Below, piece by piece: positions 38,486 through 49,702 of a DNA stretch of 63,592 nucleotides. Numbering within the stretch: position 1 is the first letter of the stretch; each line of letters opens with the position of its first letter. The translations under genes were made by a program, and so were the position numbers. The stretch comes from Mesaphorura yosii (Eukaryota > Arthropoda > Collembola > Poduromorpha > Tullbergiidae): positions 1 through 63,592 of the forward strand of contig WIXG01000402.1 in assembly GCA_009869945.1 (NCBI GenBank). The letters are read 5' to 3'. Below the pieces are notes generated by a model. The model had not been told where the DNA came from. It made no database searches and saw only the letters and a list, made by a program, of their open reading frames with translations.

Positions 38486-41400
38486 ATGTACGAGCCAGAC
38501 TCGTCTTCTTCCTCTTTCTCCGTCGTGACCTCCACGAGCCGGAGCCCGCAGTCGTCACAGAATGGAACCGAGCCTGTTGGTGCGGACGCCTGGACGAACA
38601 CCAAGCCAACGCACGAGTACGGACATGGCAAATGCGAGGGCAACGGAGGAGGAAGCCCGACCATCACCACGAACACGAACGGTCAAGACAACGACGCCGG
38701 GATGCTGTTCATGGACCACGACAACGGCGGTCACGATCACGAGCAGACTCAGCTGCACTGGATCGGCAGTGGGAACGGACACAAGGGCCACGGTAAGTTG
38801 AAAGAGTACGAAACCCCGGCAGTTGCCAGGCAAGGTGTTCCGTTGCTTTTTGCAGATGCGTTTTTCCTGAATTCTGAAATTATCCATGCATTATGCGCAC
38901 GATGCGTCATTCATGCATTTCATGATTTGATCCCGTGCTCCAGCTCCAATTTCCAATAGCTAATTAATACAGGAAGGAGCAGAAGCTTGCGTTGCCGTTC
39001 TCGTTACCCGGTAACAAATGCAAAGAAGAGAAAGGAAAGTTATTGAATTCTTGCTGATTGCTAAATATTGAATCTCCGTCCTGGCCTGTTCTGCTCTGGT
39101 TTCCTGTCGCTCTTGTCGTGAGTCATGAGCACGCGAACAAGAACAAAAGACGCTACACTACGATGGAAATTTGAGTTGGAACGCGCGACATGAAACTGAT
39201 ACTTATTTTGAGTGCCCGCATATCGCATTTGTTTGTTTGTTGTTTTCTCTGTTCTGTTCTCTCATTTTGTCATCTTTCATCCGCTCACAGTGATTTGGCT
39301 GGCAGGCGTGTGCTGGGCTGCGCTCCGTGCTTAGTGCTTGAGTCTGGGTCGTCCTGAGTAACCAACCTTTCTACCTTTCTCTGTAACTTTTAATGCATGG
39401 CTACGGCTTCATCTTCTTCTGATTCTGCCTTCCGCCAATTACTCAATTACTGTTACGCGTCGCGTCTCTTCGACAGCTGAATGACGAAGGAAGGAGAAAG
39501 CTTATAAAATCGGTGATCTCTGGCAGATATTTGCTCCGGCTGTCAATTTCGATCCGTTCACCTTCGCAGCCACTGCACCGGCAACGTTGTGTCGATCCGT
39601 TAACTTGTCTCATTTTGCCTCTTTGACTTGTTTATTGCTTAGGAATGGATGCTCTGAAGAAAGAAGCGCTGAAGGCCTTCGAAGCCTCGAAGATGGGACA
39701 GCCCGCGCCCTCCGACCGGGCCGATACGAATGGAGGGAACAACGGCGAAACGCCAACGACAACGACGACCTTAAATACAAATGGAGGGCCCATGGTAGCC
39801 TCCGACCAAACGCCAAGCAGCAGCAGCGGCAACAGCAAAGCCGCTACGCAGGAACAGCCGGAACAAAGCTCGAACCTGAGCTCGACCCAAAACAGCGACA
39901 GCCCAACGAAGACGAAGCCGCCGAAGCTCTGTCAAGTCTGTGGCGACAAGGCCAAGAGCTTCCACTTTGGCGGTCTGTCCTGCGACTCGTGCAAGGCCTT
40001 CTTCCGGCGCTCCGTCCACAACGACGCGTACAAAGGATTCCACTGCGTCTACCAACGCAACTGCGAGATTAGCATTTCGAGCAGGAAGTCGTGCCAGGCG
40101 TGCCGGTTCAAAAAATGTCTGGCCATTGGGATGGAGACGAATTGGGTTATGACCGAGGAGGAACGCAGCCAGCTGCAGAAGCAAAGGTGAGGCACGACTA
40201 TCGACAGGCAGGCACCGAAATCAAACATTCCAATCAAGCGTTTACCGTTTTTCGTTTCAGAAGTGAGAAGAAGGAATCTGGGCTCGCAGCTTCCGGAAAG
40301 GGGCCGGTAGCCGCCTCAGCCTCGATCTCGCGCCCTGGGCCGACTCCGATCGCCGCACCAGCAGCAGCAAATGAAGACGACGCCGAGCTGAACTTTGAAC
40401 CCTCCGTGGCAGACATGCTGTCCTACATGACGGCGGAGGAGCGAGACGAGATCGAGTCGATCGTGAACAAATACCAGCACTCTTATCGCGAAATTCCGTT
40501 CCGCGTGCCCAACAGCTCCGGGACGCGCAAGACGGTCGAAATCATCCAAATGTTTACGACCATCCTCCGTCGCTTTGCGTACTTTACCAAACTGATTCCG
40601 GAATTTGCCGGCTTGGTTCACAGCGACCAGAGCACGCTGCTCCGTGCCGGCGTGCTCGAAATGTGTCTGCTCCGCTCCGCCCTGGCGTTCGACACGAAGA
40701 ACAACCGCTGGCCCAAGACGGAGAACATGGAATTCCTCAAGGACTGCCCGCAGCTGCGGGTGGAGGACATGGAGAAGCTCGTGAGCAAGGATCTGTACCA
40801 CATGCACATGCAGTTTATCAACGGGATTCAGGAGCTGCGCGTCGACGAACCGACTGTCATGATTCTGCTCCTCATCGTTCTCTTTTATCCGGAGCGAGGG
40901 CCACTCGAGCAGCAGGAGCTCATCTCCAAGGTGCAAGAGAAGTATCTGCTGCTCCTGAACAAGTACGTTCAGTGGCGATTTGGACCGCGGGCCGGGAAAG
41001 TGTTTCCGAAGCTCCTAACGCGCCTCGCCGACCTCCGTCAACTTAACGACTTTCACACGGAGTATAATCTGAAGATGACCAAGACGGAAGTGGAGGAGAT
41101 TCAGGAGCAGTTGGGCAACATCAACCTGAATCCGTACCCGCAGTGGGTCCTCGTCGACCAGCAGCAGAAGGCGGCGGTGGCGGCTGCTGCTGCAAGTCAC
41201 TTGGGTGTGAGTGTGGGAGGAGGAGGAATGCACTCGGCTCACGCGTACGCGGACACGAGCGCCGATGCGGATCAGCTCAGCCCACATGGACACGGGCATG
41301 GGCACGAGAGTTTGTACACTCCGTCGCCAGAGGCGGGCGAAGGCGAATACGCCGCGTTGCCCATGCAGGACATCCACATGCAAGGCTTGCCTGAGATGCA

Positions 41401-42559
41401 GCAGTCGCATCCGCAAATGATGAACTACGGAGCCGGGCTGATGCCAATGCCAATGCCGTACGCAGCAAACGTCGGAGCGCCTCGTCAGTTCCCCAGCGCA
41501 GCGGCGAATACAGCTGGAGGTGGAATGTCGCAGATGCCGAATATGCGCCAGCTCTTCATGCAATTTGTCAACAATCGGATTCCAGCGCTCATCACAAATC
41601 CATTCGCAGCTTTCCCGATGGACAACGAGCTCAGCGGTGCAGCGGCGTTCTTCGAGCAAATGAGCGCGGGAGGAGGAGGTGCGCCGTCGATGCAGCAGAT
41701 TCAGAGCCTGATGGCCGCCGGTGGTGGAATGGGAATAGGGCAGGTCGGACAAGACGGTGGTGGTGGGGTGTCGATGGCATCAATGGGCATAGGCATGGGA
41801 GAGCAGCATCAGCAGCATTTGCATATGAGCGGTGGAGGTGGAATGCCAGCAGACGGGCCTGCTACTGAAGTTACAGGCTCTGGCACCCAGGCTCAGGCTC
41901 CGATTTCACAGATCTGCAACATTCTCGAGTCTTCGGACCCTAACACACTGCGTCAGTTGAAGGAGTACTTGAGCCCAGGCATGGTGGCCAAGTTATCGTC
42001 GATTTTTGGAGCCGGTGGTGTTGTCTCCACCGGTGGAGGAGGAATGGCTGAATTGATGAGTTCTGGGTCCTTCGACTTGAGCAAGATTCCACCCGAGTTG
42101 ATTCAATCATTCTTGGGTGGTGGTGGCGGTGAAGGCTCGAATGCGGCGGTGGCTGGTGGAATGATGTCGGGTGTTGATCCTGGTCTCGCCAACTGCGCCA
42201 GTGGCATGTCTGGATATCAGCACCAACAGTATGCAGCAGGAGCAGGAGGCTACAGTAGTGGAGGCTACACACAACTGCAGCAGCAGGACCAGAACGCTTA
42301 TCAACACGAACTTGATCTGTCCGCTTCGAACTGGGGCGGAATTGCAAGCGGACAGGCTCCGGCGCAGGTGGTACCCGACCAGCATCAGCTTCAGCAACCC
42401 ATCTTGGTTGGAGGTCACGGCCACGCTGGCGCAGTTGATTTCACATCAGCATCGTTCTTGACTCACCGCCAGCAGGCTCAGCATCAGCAGCCTCACCACT
42501 TTGATACCAGCCCGACGGATGGGTCTGGGGCTCGATACGGGAATGGAGGTCACTGGTAG
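38486..42559 (+). CDS. NR1-like nuclear receptor with long disordered C-terminal tail
   Basis: Exons 38486-38792, 39643-40186 and 40261-42559 join in frame to 1049 residues; an alternative start is the ATG at 39645 in exon 2. The zinc-finger DNA-binding domain (about residues 199-275) begins CQVCGDKAKSFHFGGLSCDS; its P-box CDSCKAFF is of the HR96/NR1J-like kind, not the usual CEGCKGFF, and it continues CRFKKCLAIGMETNWVMTEEE. The ligand-binding fold follows (about 330-585; LIPEFAGLVHSDQSTLLRAG, LFYPERGPL, KVFPKLLTRLADLR). No clear AF-2 helix follows the last LBD helix. Residues about 585-1049 are Gly/Met/Gln/His-rich and probably disordered. It should bind DNA in the nucleus and respond to a lipophilic ligand; ligand unknown. 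AATAAA at 42876-42881. Confidence 0.88.
39503..39509 (+). promoter_or_regulatory. TATA box candidate inside nuclear-receptor intron 1
   Basis: TATAAAA lies 142 bases before the exon-2 ATG at 39645, and the sequence between it and the exon has no upstream ATG in a strong context. It could drive a shorter receptor isoform lacking the 103 residues of exon 1. Motif-based only. Confidence 0.4.
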
Positions 42560-43143
42560 AATTGCCGAATGCTGAATACTGATGCTGATTTGTCCATACT
42601 TGTTATTGTTGTTGTATCGTCTGTCCATTTTTATGACGCAGTAATTAAGATAAGCTGGGTGGCTTGGATTTGGATCTTTGAACTTAAGTCGTACTCTTGA
42701 TTCTTGCCATACTGTACTTAATACTTAATCGTTAATCATAATTTACTTAATGAACTTAATACGAGTACTACTCTTCCAGCATTGCTTTAACATTGTATAT
42801 AATTCGTATTTAGTATTTAGCATCATTATCATAATCGTTTTCGTGTTTCATATATGTGGCTCGTGTGACAGACGTAAATAAAATACGTGTGAAGCAAAGT
42901 CCTTGATGAACTAAATTGAACCCATGATCGAACGAGGACGAACAAAGTCCAAAGTTCCTCTTTCATCTTTCATGGTCGGCCGGCCGCTTACTGCTTTTTA
43001 CGTGAGTTCTATGCGCTTTCATTCCGTTCAGAGTTGATGGTTTGAAAGCAGATTCCACTTCAGTAAAGTGAAGTTGTGTACAATTCTTGTTTCAGTGCTG
43101 TCGGTTCATTTAGCATTGGAACTTAATCAGTGAAATCAGTGAA
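42560..43143. other. intergenic: receptor 3' UTR and ACAA2 promoter region
   Basis: AATAAA at 42876-42881 ends the receptor transcript. The rest, to 43143, is ACAA2 5' flank. No gene seen. Confidence 0.6.
42876..42881 (+). terminator. polyadenylation signal of the nuclear receptor gene
   Basis: AATAAA about 315 bases after the stop; the first clear signal downstream. Confidence 0.65.
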
Positions 43144-44723
43144 ATGGCTGCATTAACGAAAGGTAACTTACATACATGAGGTTTTGGATTTGTATTAAGG
43201 CATTAATTTAAATGTTTATGGTTCTTTCGCAGGTATTTTTATTGTCGCTGCCAAAAGAACACCATTTGGTAAGCAAATTCAGCATGGCTGTCAAAGTCCA
43301 GCGATCGCTAGTTAGTTAATTCCCTTTTAACGCTCACTTTTAGGCGCCTTCGGTGGAAAGCTCGCCGATAAGACTGTTGTCGATCTGCAGGAGATTGCTG
43401 CCAAAGCGGCTCTCACTCAAGGCGGAGTTGATCCGAAGATCGTGGACTCTGTGGTCATTGGAAATATTATCAGTGTAAGTCTAGAATCTACGTACCCGCG
43501 TGGCCAAAGACGCCGAAGTTCGTATGAGATATGATCTATTGTCAATTCCAGGCCTCATCAGCCGACGCAGCGTATGTGTCCCGTCACGTTTTGCTCCGAT
43601 GTGGAATTCCAATCGAGAAACCGGCGCTTACAGTGAACCGGCTCTGTGGATCTGGCTTCCAGTCGATTGTGTCTGGCATCCATGACATTGCAATGGGGGA
43701 CTCGAAGGTTGTACTGACTGGAGGCACTGAAAACATGAGCCAGGCTCCGTTTGCCATTCGCAACATGCGTTTCGGGACCAGGCTTGGCGTGCCAAATCAA
43801 ATTGAAGATATTCTCTGGCAAGCACTGACTGATATGCACTGTAAAACACCGATGGGAGTCACTGCGGAGAATCTTGCTGAAAAGTACAAACTTACCCGCG
43901 ACGAAGTTGATCAGTTTGCGTTCAACTCACAGCAGCGATGGAAGAAGGCCAACGATGCAGGATACTTCAAAGAGGAGATGGTGCCTGTGAAGGTCCAAGT
44001 GAAGAAACAAGATGTGTCGTTTGAAGTGGATGAGCACCCGAAGCCGCAAACTACGCTGGAGCAGTTGGGCAAGCTGCCTACGGTGTTCAAGAAAGGCGGA
44101 GTGGTCACAGCGGGTTCGGCTTCGGTAAGTTTATTTCCGACTCATCCATTTTAACTATCATAGACTTTGAATTACTTGTGAATCGTAATTGCTGCTTTCA
44201 GGGCGTCTGCGACGGTGCTGGCGCGGTTATCATCGCTTCCGAGCAGGCGCTCAAAGAGTACAACCTCAAACCTCTTGCCCGAGTGGCCGCCTACAGCCTT
44301 GCGGGTGTGGACCCAACGATCATGGGCTTTGGTCCAGTTCCCTGCATTCAGAAAATCCTGAAGCTCACTGGCAAGAGTCTGAACGACATTGACTTGATTG
44401 AAATTAATGAGGCCTTTGGTGCACAAACGCTCGCGTGTCAGAAGGAGCTTGGGATTGACATGAACAAGTTGAATGTGAATGGAGGAGCCATTGCCCTCGG
44501 TCACCCACTCGCCGCGTCAGGTGCCCGAATTACGAGCCACCTGGTTTACGAGCTTAAGTAAGCATTCCTCTGTTCTTAAGTCTTTTATTAAGTTGAGTTC
44601 TTCGTTCATGGATTGGCTGACGACTTGCTTGTTAATTTCAGGCGTCGAGGTGCTAAACTTGGAATTGGATCCGCGTGCATTGGTGGTGGTCAAGGAATCG
44701 CGCTGTTAATCGAGAGCGTTTAA
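43144..44723 (+). CDS. ACAA2: 3-ketoacyl-CoA thiolase, ACAA2-like
   Basis: Six exons, 43144-43162, 43233-43268, 43344-43474, 43552-44124, 44202-44557 and 44642-44723, give 398 residues, the usual thiolase length. It cleaves 3-ketoacyl-CoA with CoA to acetyl-CoA and a shortened acyl-CoA in mitochondrial beta-oxidation. The acyl-accepting Cys is in NRLCGSGFQSI, the His in NVNGGAIALGHPLAASGAR and the second active-site Cys in CIGGGQGIALLIE. Other thiolase blocks are IFIVAAKRTPFGAFGGKL, GGTENMSQAP, AENLAEKY and EINEAFGAQTLACQ. As in mammalian ACAA2, there is no long cleavable leader; the N-terminus MAALTKGIFIVAAKR could itself target the mitochondrion. A cytosolic acetoacetyl-CoA thiolase is less likely given MSQAP and the overall wording. 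AATAAA at 44860-44865. Confidence 0.93.
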
Positions 44724-45332
44724 TTTTTAACCTGTCCGGCATGCATCATGCATAGCATTCTAGCGATGGTTGCTATATGCTATTCTTGGGGAACTCCGGA
44801 ATAGAGGGATATATTTTTCTGTGATTTGATACACATGCGGCAAATGTATATTACTGATCAATAAATGCAAAGTTCAGTTCTGGAATAAGTTCTAGTTCTA
44901 ATTAGTCGTCGTTGCTTACTTTAGAATGTAGATTTTTCTGACGTTGTTTTCTTTTACGGCTTATTGCTTGGGCGTTCAACGTGAAATTCGCCGGGTTCAT
45001 TAGGCTCGAGCCGAGAGTATCTTTGGGCTCGACTGTATTTGATAAAGAAACTCGTAAAATGCGTGTCGTCAAACGTCGCAAGCTGGGTCACAAATCTCAA
45101 TCAGCTTCGTTTCGTAAAATGCTTCCTGTTGTCATTTACCAGTTGGGCACTGGCTTTTATGAATTCAGTTTCAGTGCTCCATCGTCTTCAAAACTGCTCG
45201 AGAAATTCGGTTAACAATTTTGATTCAATAAGATTCCTTTCGTTTGCAGTTATATTAGGAGTATTTTGTGTCTTTTATTTCATTTAATACAAATACGGTT
45301 GCTGATAAGATATGAAATCTCTTGCAAGACGA
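44724..45332. other. intergenic, no gene seen
   Basis: ACAA2 3' UTR with AATAAA at 44860-44865. A reverse AATAAA (TTTATT within CTTTTATTTC, about 45269-45278) serves the small minus-strand gene that follows. Confidence 0.55.
44860..44865 (+). terminator. polyadenylation signal of ACAA2
   Basis: AATAAA about 135 bases after the stop. Confidence 0.7.
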
Positions 45333-45527
45333 TTAAGACATTATGCAGCATGGTTGCCAGGGGATTACCGTTCCAGACCGAGAGCAAGGCACAATGCACA
45401 TGAGCCCAGGAATTGGAAGCGTCATCATTGGAATCGGGACTTGTCCACTCGCGAAAGAAGCCAGCAGTAGCACGGCGAAGCAGACGCGGGCGAAGAAAAG
45501 TTTGGCTGGCCAAAATTGTACTGGCAT
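45333..45527 (-). CDS. small secreted Cys-containing peptide
   Basis: A 64-residue frame whose ATG sits directly after a splice acceptor (TTAACTACAG|ATG). The matching donor CAG|GTAATTC is near 45623-45632, so a 5' noncoding exon lies upstream, with an in-frame TGA just before the junction. The N-terminus is a signal peptide (ARVCFAVLLLASFASG); the mature peptide is short, Pro/Ile-rich and has four cysteines (MCIVPC and QPCC). A reverse AATAAA lies about 55-65 bases downstream. No family recognised; it could be a peptide hormone, antimicrobial or venom-like peptide, but nothing in the sequence decides this. Confidence 0.45.
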   Translation of the reverse strand: MPVQFWPAKLFFARVCFAVLLLASFASGQVPIPMMTLPIPGLMCIVPCSRSGTVIPWQPCCIMS

Positions 45528-46077
45528 CTGTAGTTAAGACGAATGTCAATGTTAACAACGTCAAAAAGATCGAAATTTTCAGTAAATAATCGAGGAGTAC
45601 AATATTAGAATATTAGATCTGGGAATTACCTGAAATCTTCAGTTGGCGCGGCCGAAGCAGGTGTTCTTCACTTCACGACATTTCTCGTATTCTGCGTGTA
45701 GCGTTTGTCTTCCGGGTTGTTGAAGTTGTGGTGGCTAGAAACTGGAAATCTCAACTCAGTTCGGATTCGCATTCATGCGGCTTTCACATTTTTAATCTTA
45801 GCAATTGTGGGTTGCGGTCTCTCCCCAGTATGTCACCGTCACGGAGATAAAAAGCCATGACAGACAAGACTGGAGTCGATACAAAGAAGTTTGGTCTTTG
45901 GAAGCGACAAATGAATGAAATCAGGCCGGGCAGCGATTTAGCAAAGGAAATATTCAAGAAACATTGAAGAAATCGCGTTTATTGTTCAGTCAAAGTTAAA
46001 ATTAATAAACATGCGTTTTGTTGTGTAAACCGCGCACGCGTACTACCTTTTCTTTAACTACAATGCAACTGTTCAAT
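45528..46077. other. intergenic with 5' noncoding exon of the small secreted peptide gene
   Basis: The intron 45528-45629 and a noncoding exon beyond it belong to the small secreted gene. TTTATT at 45978-45983 is a reverse AATAAA for the DBH-like monooxygenase gene. Confidence 0.5.
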
Positions 46078-49000
46078 CTAAACTTGTGAAAGCACGCGTA
46101 CGAATAGCGCTAGCGCGAGGCCACATGCGTACGCGTGCGCGTGGTACGACATTTTGACGACTGTCACAGAGCCGGCCGCGCCTGACTTCTTGGACCCTTT
46201 TGAATGGTGCCTCGTTCTGTTTCGATGTTTGGATCCTCCTCCGCGCCTTGGAGTTGTGGATTCTTGCTCAATTGTTTCAATTGTCGTTGTCATTGTCATT
46301 TTTGGAGTCGAAGCGGAAGTGACGTCTCGTTCAGTGGAAGAGGTTGAAATTTCTGTTGTTGAATATTCTTCCGCCGTGGTCGTAAAAGTCGTAGTCGCGG
46401 TCGTGGAACTCATAGTCACTGCTTCAGTCGATGTTGATGTTGTAGATGCCTCGGTTGATGTCGAGGTCGACGTTGACGTTGACGTTGATGTCGTTTCCTC
46501 AGTCGAGTATGGCTGTGGTGCTTGCATTTGGTTGATCTGTGGCACGTGTCCATCACCATAAAAGAGAAGTAATTGCTTGTCATTTACTTGCGTGCATGTC
46601 GGTGTGGGCTGATACAGTTTGTTCAGGAACGGATTGTTGACCAATATTGGCTTCACGGGCATTGGTGTCTGTGAAGGAGGAGGAGACGAGACAACCACTT
46701 TACCAATGGCAGTGACGGATTTTCTTCCCGGTCCTGGACACATTGCGATTTGAGGCGCCGTGAGCAGCATGCCCTGCAATTCCTCCACCAGCCCCTTGGT
46801 CCAAGGCACTTGCGTGTTCAGGACCTCAGTGAAAGTCTTTCCAGTCAATGTCGGAGGCTCCAGCACAGTCGGGTCGTTGACTGTTGCAAACCCGTTCGGA
46901 GGCTTCGTCTTTTGAATTCCGAATTTGTCGAAGACAAGTTCCGGTGGGATGAAGCTCGTGCAGCTGATTGCATTCGGAATCGCCGGGTAGTACCAAATGA
47001 AGGTCTCGCACATTTCGTTGGCTGTCGAGAATCCGCCGACGGTGACGTTGGCTCGCCCGTAGCTGTCGTAAACGCATTCTAAAGGAACAAGGCCTCAATT
47101 AATTATTTGCGAAAGAAATAAGAGAGAAATAAACAGCAAGTCAGATACCGAAAGTCAACTGATCTCCCGGCAGGATGGTCCTCTCATTTCTTATCGGTCG
47201 ATTCTTTTGATAGTTGAAATGGTAATGATCGTCGTACGAAATCCAAGGAAGTTCTTCGTTTCCTCGAAAGTGACGGAATTTCATCTTTCGACCTGAAATC
47301 AATAAACACCAATTTTCCTCGTGGCAAAACTATGTGGCTCTTCAGAGAAAATAGACGACCGACCAACTTACCTGCAAGATGAGAATGCATCATCGCGTTG
47401 ATTATTTGAATTCCTGTCGTGGGCAGAAACTCCTTCGTACACTCGCTGCTGCAGTGTCCATGAATTTTCCAGTTGGCTGTCATTGGCGGGATCAGCAACG
47501 AAGCCATTGTGGTATGGCCGATCGTCATCATGCCCGCGTCATGTTTTCTAACAATAATAATCCTTGTTGTATCATGAATGTATCTTTCGCCATGAAGCAA
47601 CAAAAAATCCAGGCTTATCTCTTATCATTTACCTCAGCTCTTTCGAGTACAGAATTTCCACGCCCGCTCTGAACTTGACGCCTTCTTTCTGTGTTGGGTT
47701 GTCGAAGTGCACTTCAAGCATAAAGTACTCGTTGGGCGACAGACCGATCGGGTAACCCACGTGTTCTGGCAGCATCAGAGGCTCGCCGCCTGCACCCCAA
47801 ACGTACAATGTCGTCGGGCACATGAAATTCATCGGAACTACAGGCTGTGTTGTCTGGTTTCCAGACCGTGCAGGTGGCGGAGTTGGCAGCGCCGGTGCTC
47901 CGTAGCAATCTTCGCCTAAAAAGACAGGAAAGTTAGCATTTTCCATAGCAAATTATTTCCAGACAATTGTTCCCGGTAAATTGTTCTCACATATTTTCTG
48001 GCACCTTACCTTTCCCTTTGACCTTTACTTCAAGTGCTGCAGATGCGTCGTCATTGCACTTGTACAGCACGAAATGATGCGTGTGACGAATCGCAATTGG
48101 ACCGTACAGCTTTGGCTTGAAGCCGACAATGTGAGCTTTGCCCTTGAATTGAGCTGGGGCAGGATGGGCCGTGCACCAGTACGTAAACGCATTGGGCGGC
48201 ATGAACATATCGACAGAGAGCTCAAAGGTAGGGACGCGATCAGGATCCAAATTAGGATAAGGCGGGTCGAGCAGATTGATGGCGACTGTCCCTCGCCTGT
48301 CCATGTGATAATTTATCAGATCGCTGTCTCCGTTCGAGCTTCCAAACGCCCAGATGAGGTTGAGAGTGTCATTCTGAAACAAGAATTTGTGAGCCTTGAG
48401 TTTACAAGCAGATTAAAGCTGGCGGTCGACTTACATTAATTGGAACGTCCTCCGAGTCACACGTGTCCAGCGCCCGACTGAATTTCAGAGTCGTGTGGCT
48501 CACATTCTTCGCGACGCTTTCAAAGCGCCAACTCTGGTGCTGGTCCAGCACCGGCATCTGATTTCCAGTTCCGTGATAATCCTGAATGAAATCGAAATCA
48601 GGCGTAAGTAACATATACCCGCACTCTCTCGCACATTCCTTCTAGTTACGGCAAAATATGGGTTGCCGTTTGAGTACACGCCGCCAATGACAATGTCCGC
48701 CCCGTCCATTCCACCACTGCCAGCGTTCAGCCCAAAGCCCACATAGCCGAGCGTCCATGCAACCATCTCGAATGTGATGGTCTCCTTGACGAAATCCAGA
48801 TGCCAAGTCAGGTGAACATTTCCGTCGTGGTCAATCACTTGGTGATGAGTTTCCGTACCAGAAACTTTCGTATTGGCGGGCCCGAGTAATTTTGCGGACA
48901 TTGACAAATGTAGGGCCTTCCCGTTCGCTGGTCCAAGCAATGTACCTGACATAGACTGCTCAGGAGCTTTCCTATTGGCCGGTCCAAGTAGATTGGCTGA

Positions 49001-49702
49001 CATAGACGGATCTTTCCCATTTGCGGGCCCGAGTAATTTGGCCGACATTGACAAGTCCGAAGCCTTTGCATTGGCCGCTCCGAGTAATTTTACAGACATC
49101 GACGGTTCAGGGGCTCTTCCATTTGCAGGCCCAAGTAATTTCGCTGCCATCGAAAAATCAGGAGCCTTCCCGTTCGCCAGCCCAAGCAGTGTCGCTGACA
49201 CTGACGAATCAAGAGCGTTCCCATCTGCGAGTCCAAGCAATAATGCTGAAATCGATGTGTCAAGGGCTTTCCCGTTCTCTGGCGCTAGCAATTTCGCTGA
49301 CATTGACGAATCAGGAGGGTGCCCATTTGCGGGCCCGAGCAATGTCTCTGACATCGAGGTAGAAAGAGTCTTCGCGTTCGCTGGCCCAAGTAATGACGCT
49401 GAGGTCGGCGTAACTTCACTCGTAACTGCTTCCGTATCAGAGTCAGAACGCAGACTTGGCCTACCGGCTTTTAAAGAGTAAAGTTTTCGTTGCCACTCGG
49501 AGTCCAGTTCCGGTCCACTTGCGCGCTTGTAAATGTTACGAGAGAGCAGGCCGGGAGAAGTCAACCTTATCTCACCTGGCTGGAAACCCTCCAGTTCTAT
49601 ATCGGAATCGGACGCTTGAGCCTGAGCCTTGCAAAGGCAACCCGGCTCCCAAAACAGGGCCAAGCCGAGGAGGCACGTCATAACTAGATTCAAAACTCGC
49701 AT
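46078..49702 (-). CDS. MOXD1: DBH-like copper type II monooxygenase (MOXD1 type) with tandem repeats
   Basis: Seven exons, 48650-49702, 48435-48581, 48010-48373, 47633-47915, 47372-47547, 47149-47292 and 46078-47078, give 1055 residues. Order: signal peptide (VMTCLLGLALFWEPGCLC); 11 repeats of about 17 residues (about 103-286); DOMON domain (HLTWHLDFVKETITFEMVAW, GADIVIGGV); then the two copper monooxygenase domains (YWCTAHPAP, HTHHFVLYKC with the CuH His pair, EVHFDNP, MMHSHLAG with the HxH of CuM, NEMCETFIWYYP with the Met ligand). A Ser/Thr-rich mucin-like region and a hydrophobic C-terminus (ACGLALALFVRVLSQV) suggest a GPI or membrane anchor. The family hydroxylates with ascorbate and O2, as dopamine beta-hydroxylase does; the MOXD1 substrate is unsettled. 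The repeat block is not normal for the family. Confidence 0.92.
47943..47998 (+). repeat. AATTGTTCC-type repeat, copy C (MOXD1-type intron)
   Basis: Lies in the intron 47916-48009. It reads GCAAATTATTTCCAG, ACAATTGTTCCCGG, TAAATTGTTCTCACA, then TATTTTCTGG. It is nearly identical in order to copy B and shares the CAC...ATTTTCTG end with copy A. Confidence 0.6.
48850..49396 (-). repeat. 51-bp coding tandem repeat, about 11 units
   Basis: Eleven units of about 17 codons (one shortened by two codons) with consensus KLLGPANGKAPDxSMSA. They differ at several positions per unit, so the array is old enough to have diverged but keeps the frame. It sits between signal peptide and DOMON domain. The opposite strand is also open across the array, a by-product of the unit having no stop in that frame. 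Confidence 0.93.

Noticed and set aside
44978..45214. Small plus-strand gene of about 77 codons after ACAA2
   Set aside because: No signal peptide, no known motif and overlapping frames; nothing separates it from chance.
46435..46500. CRISPR-like or regulatory short repeat suggested by GTTGATGTTGACGTTGACG runs
   Set aside because: It is the Thr/Ser codon repeat of the MOXD1-type mucin-like tail read on the opposite strand.
48873..49481. 202-codon open frame on the plus strand opposite the MOXD1-type repeat array
   Set aside because: It is the antisense shadow of the 51-bp repeat, which has no stop in that frame; it has no signal, domain or flanking splice sites.
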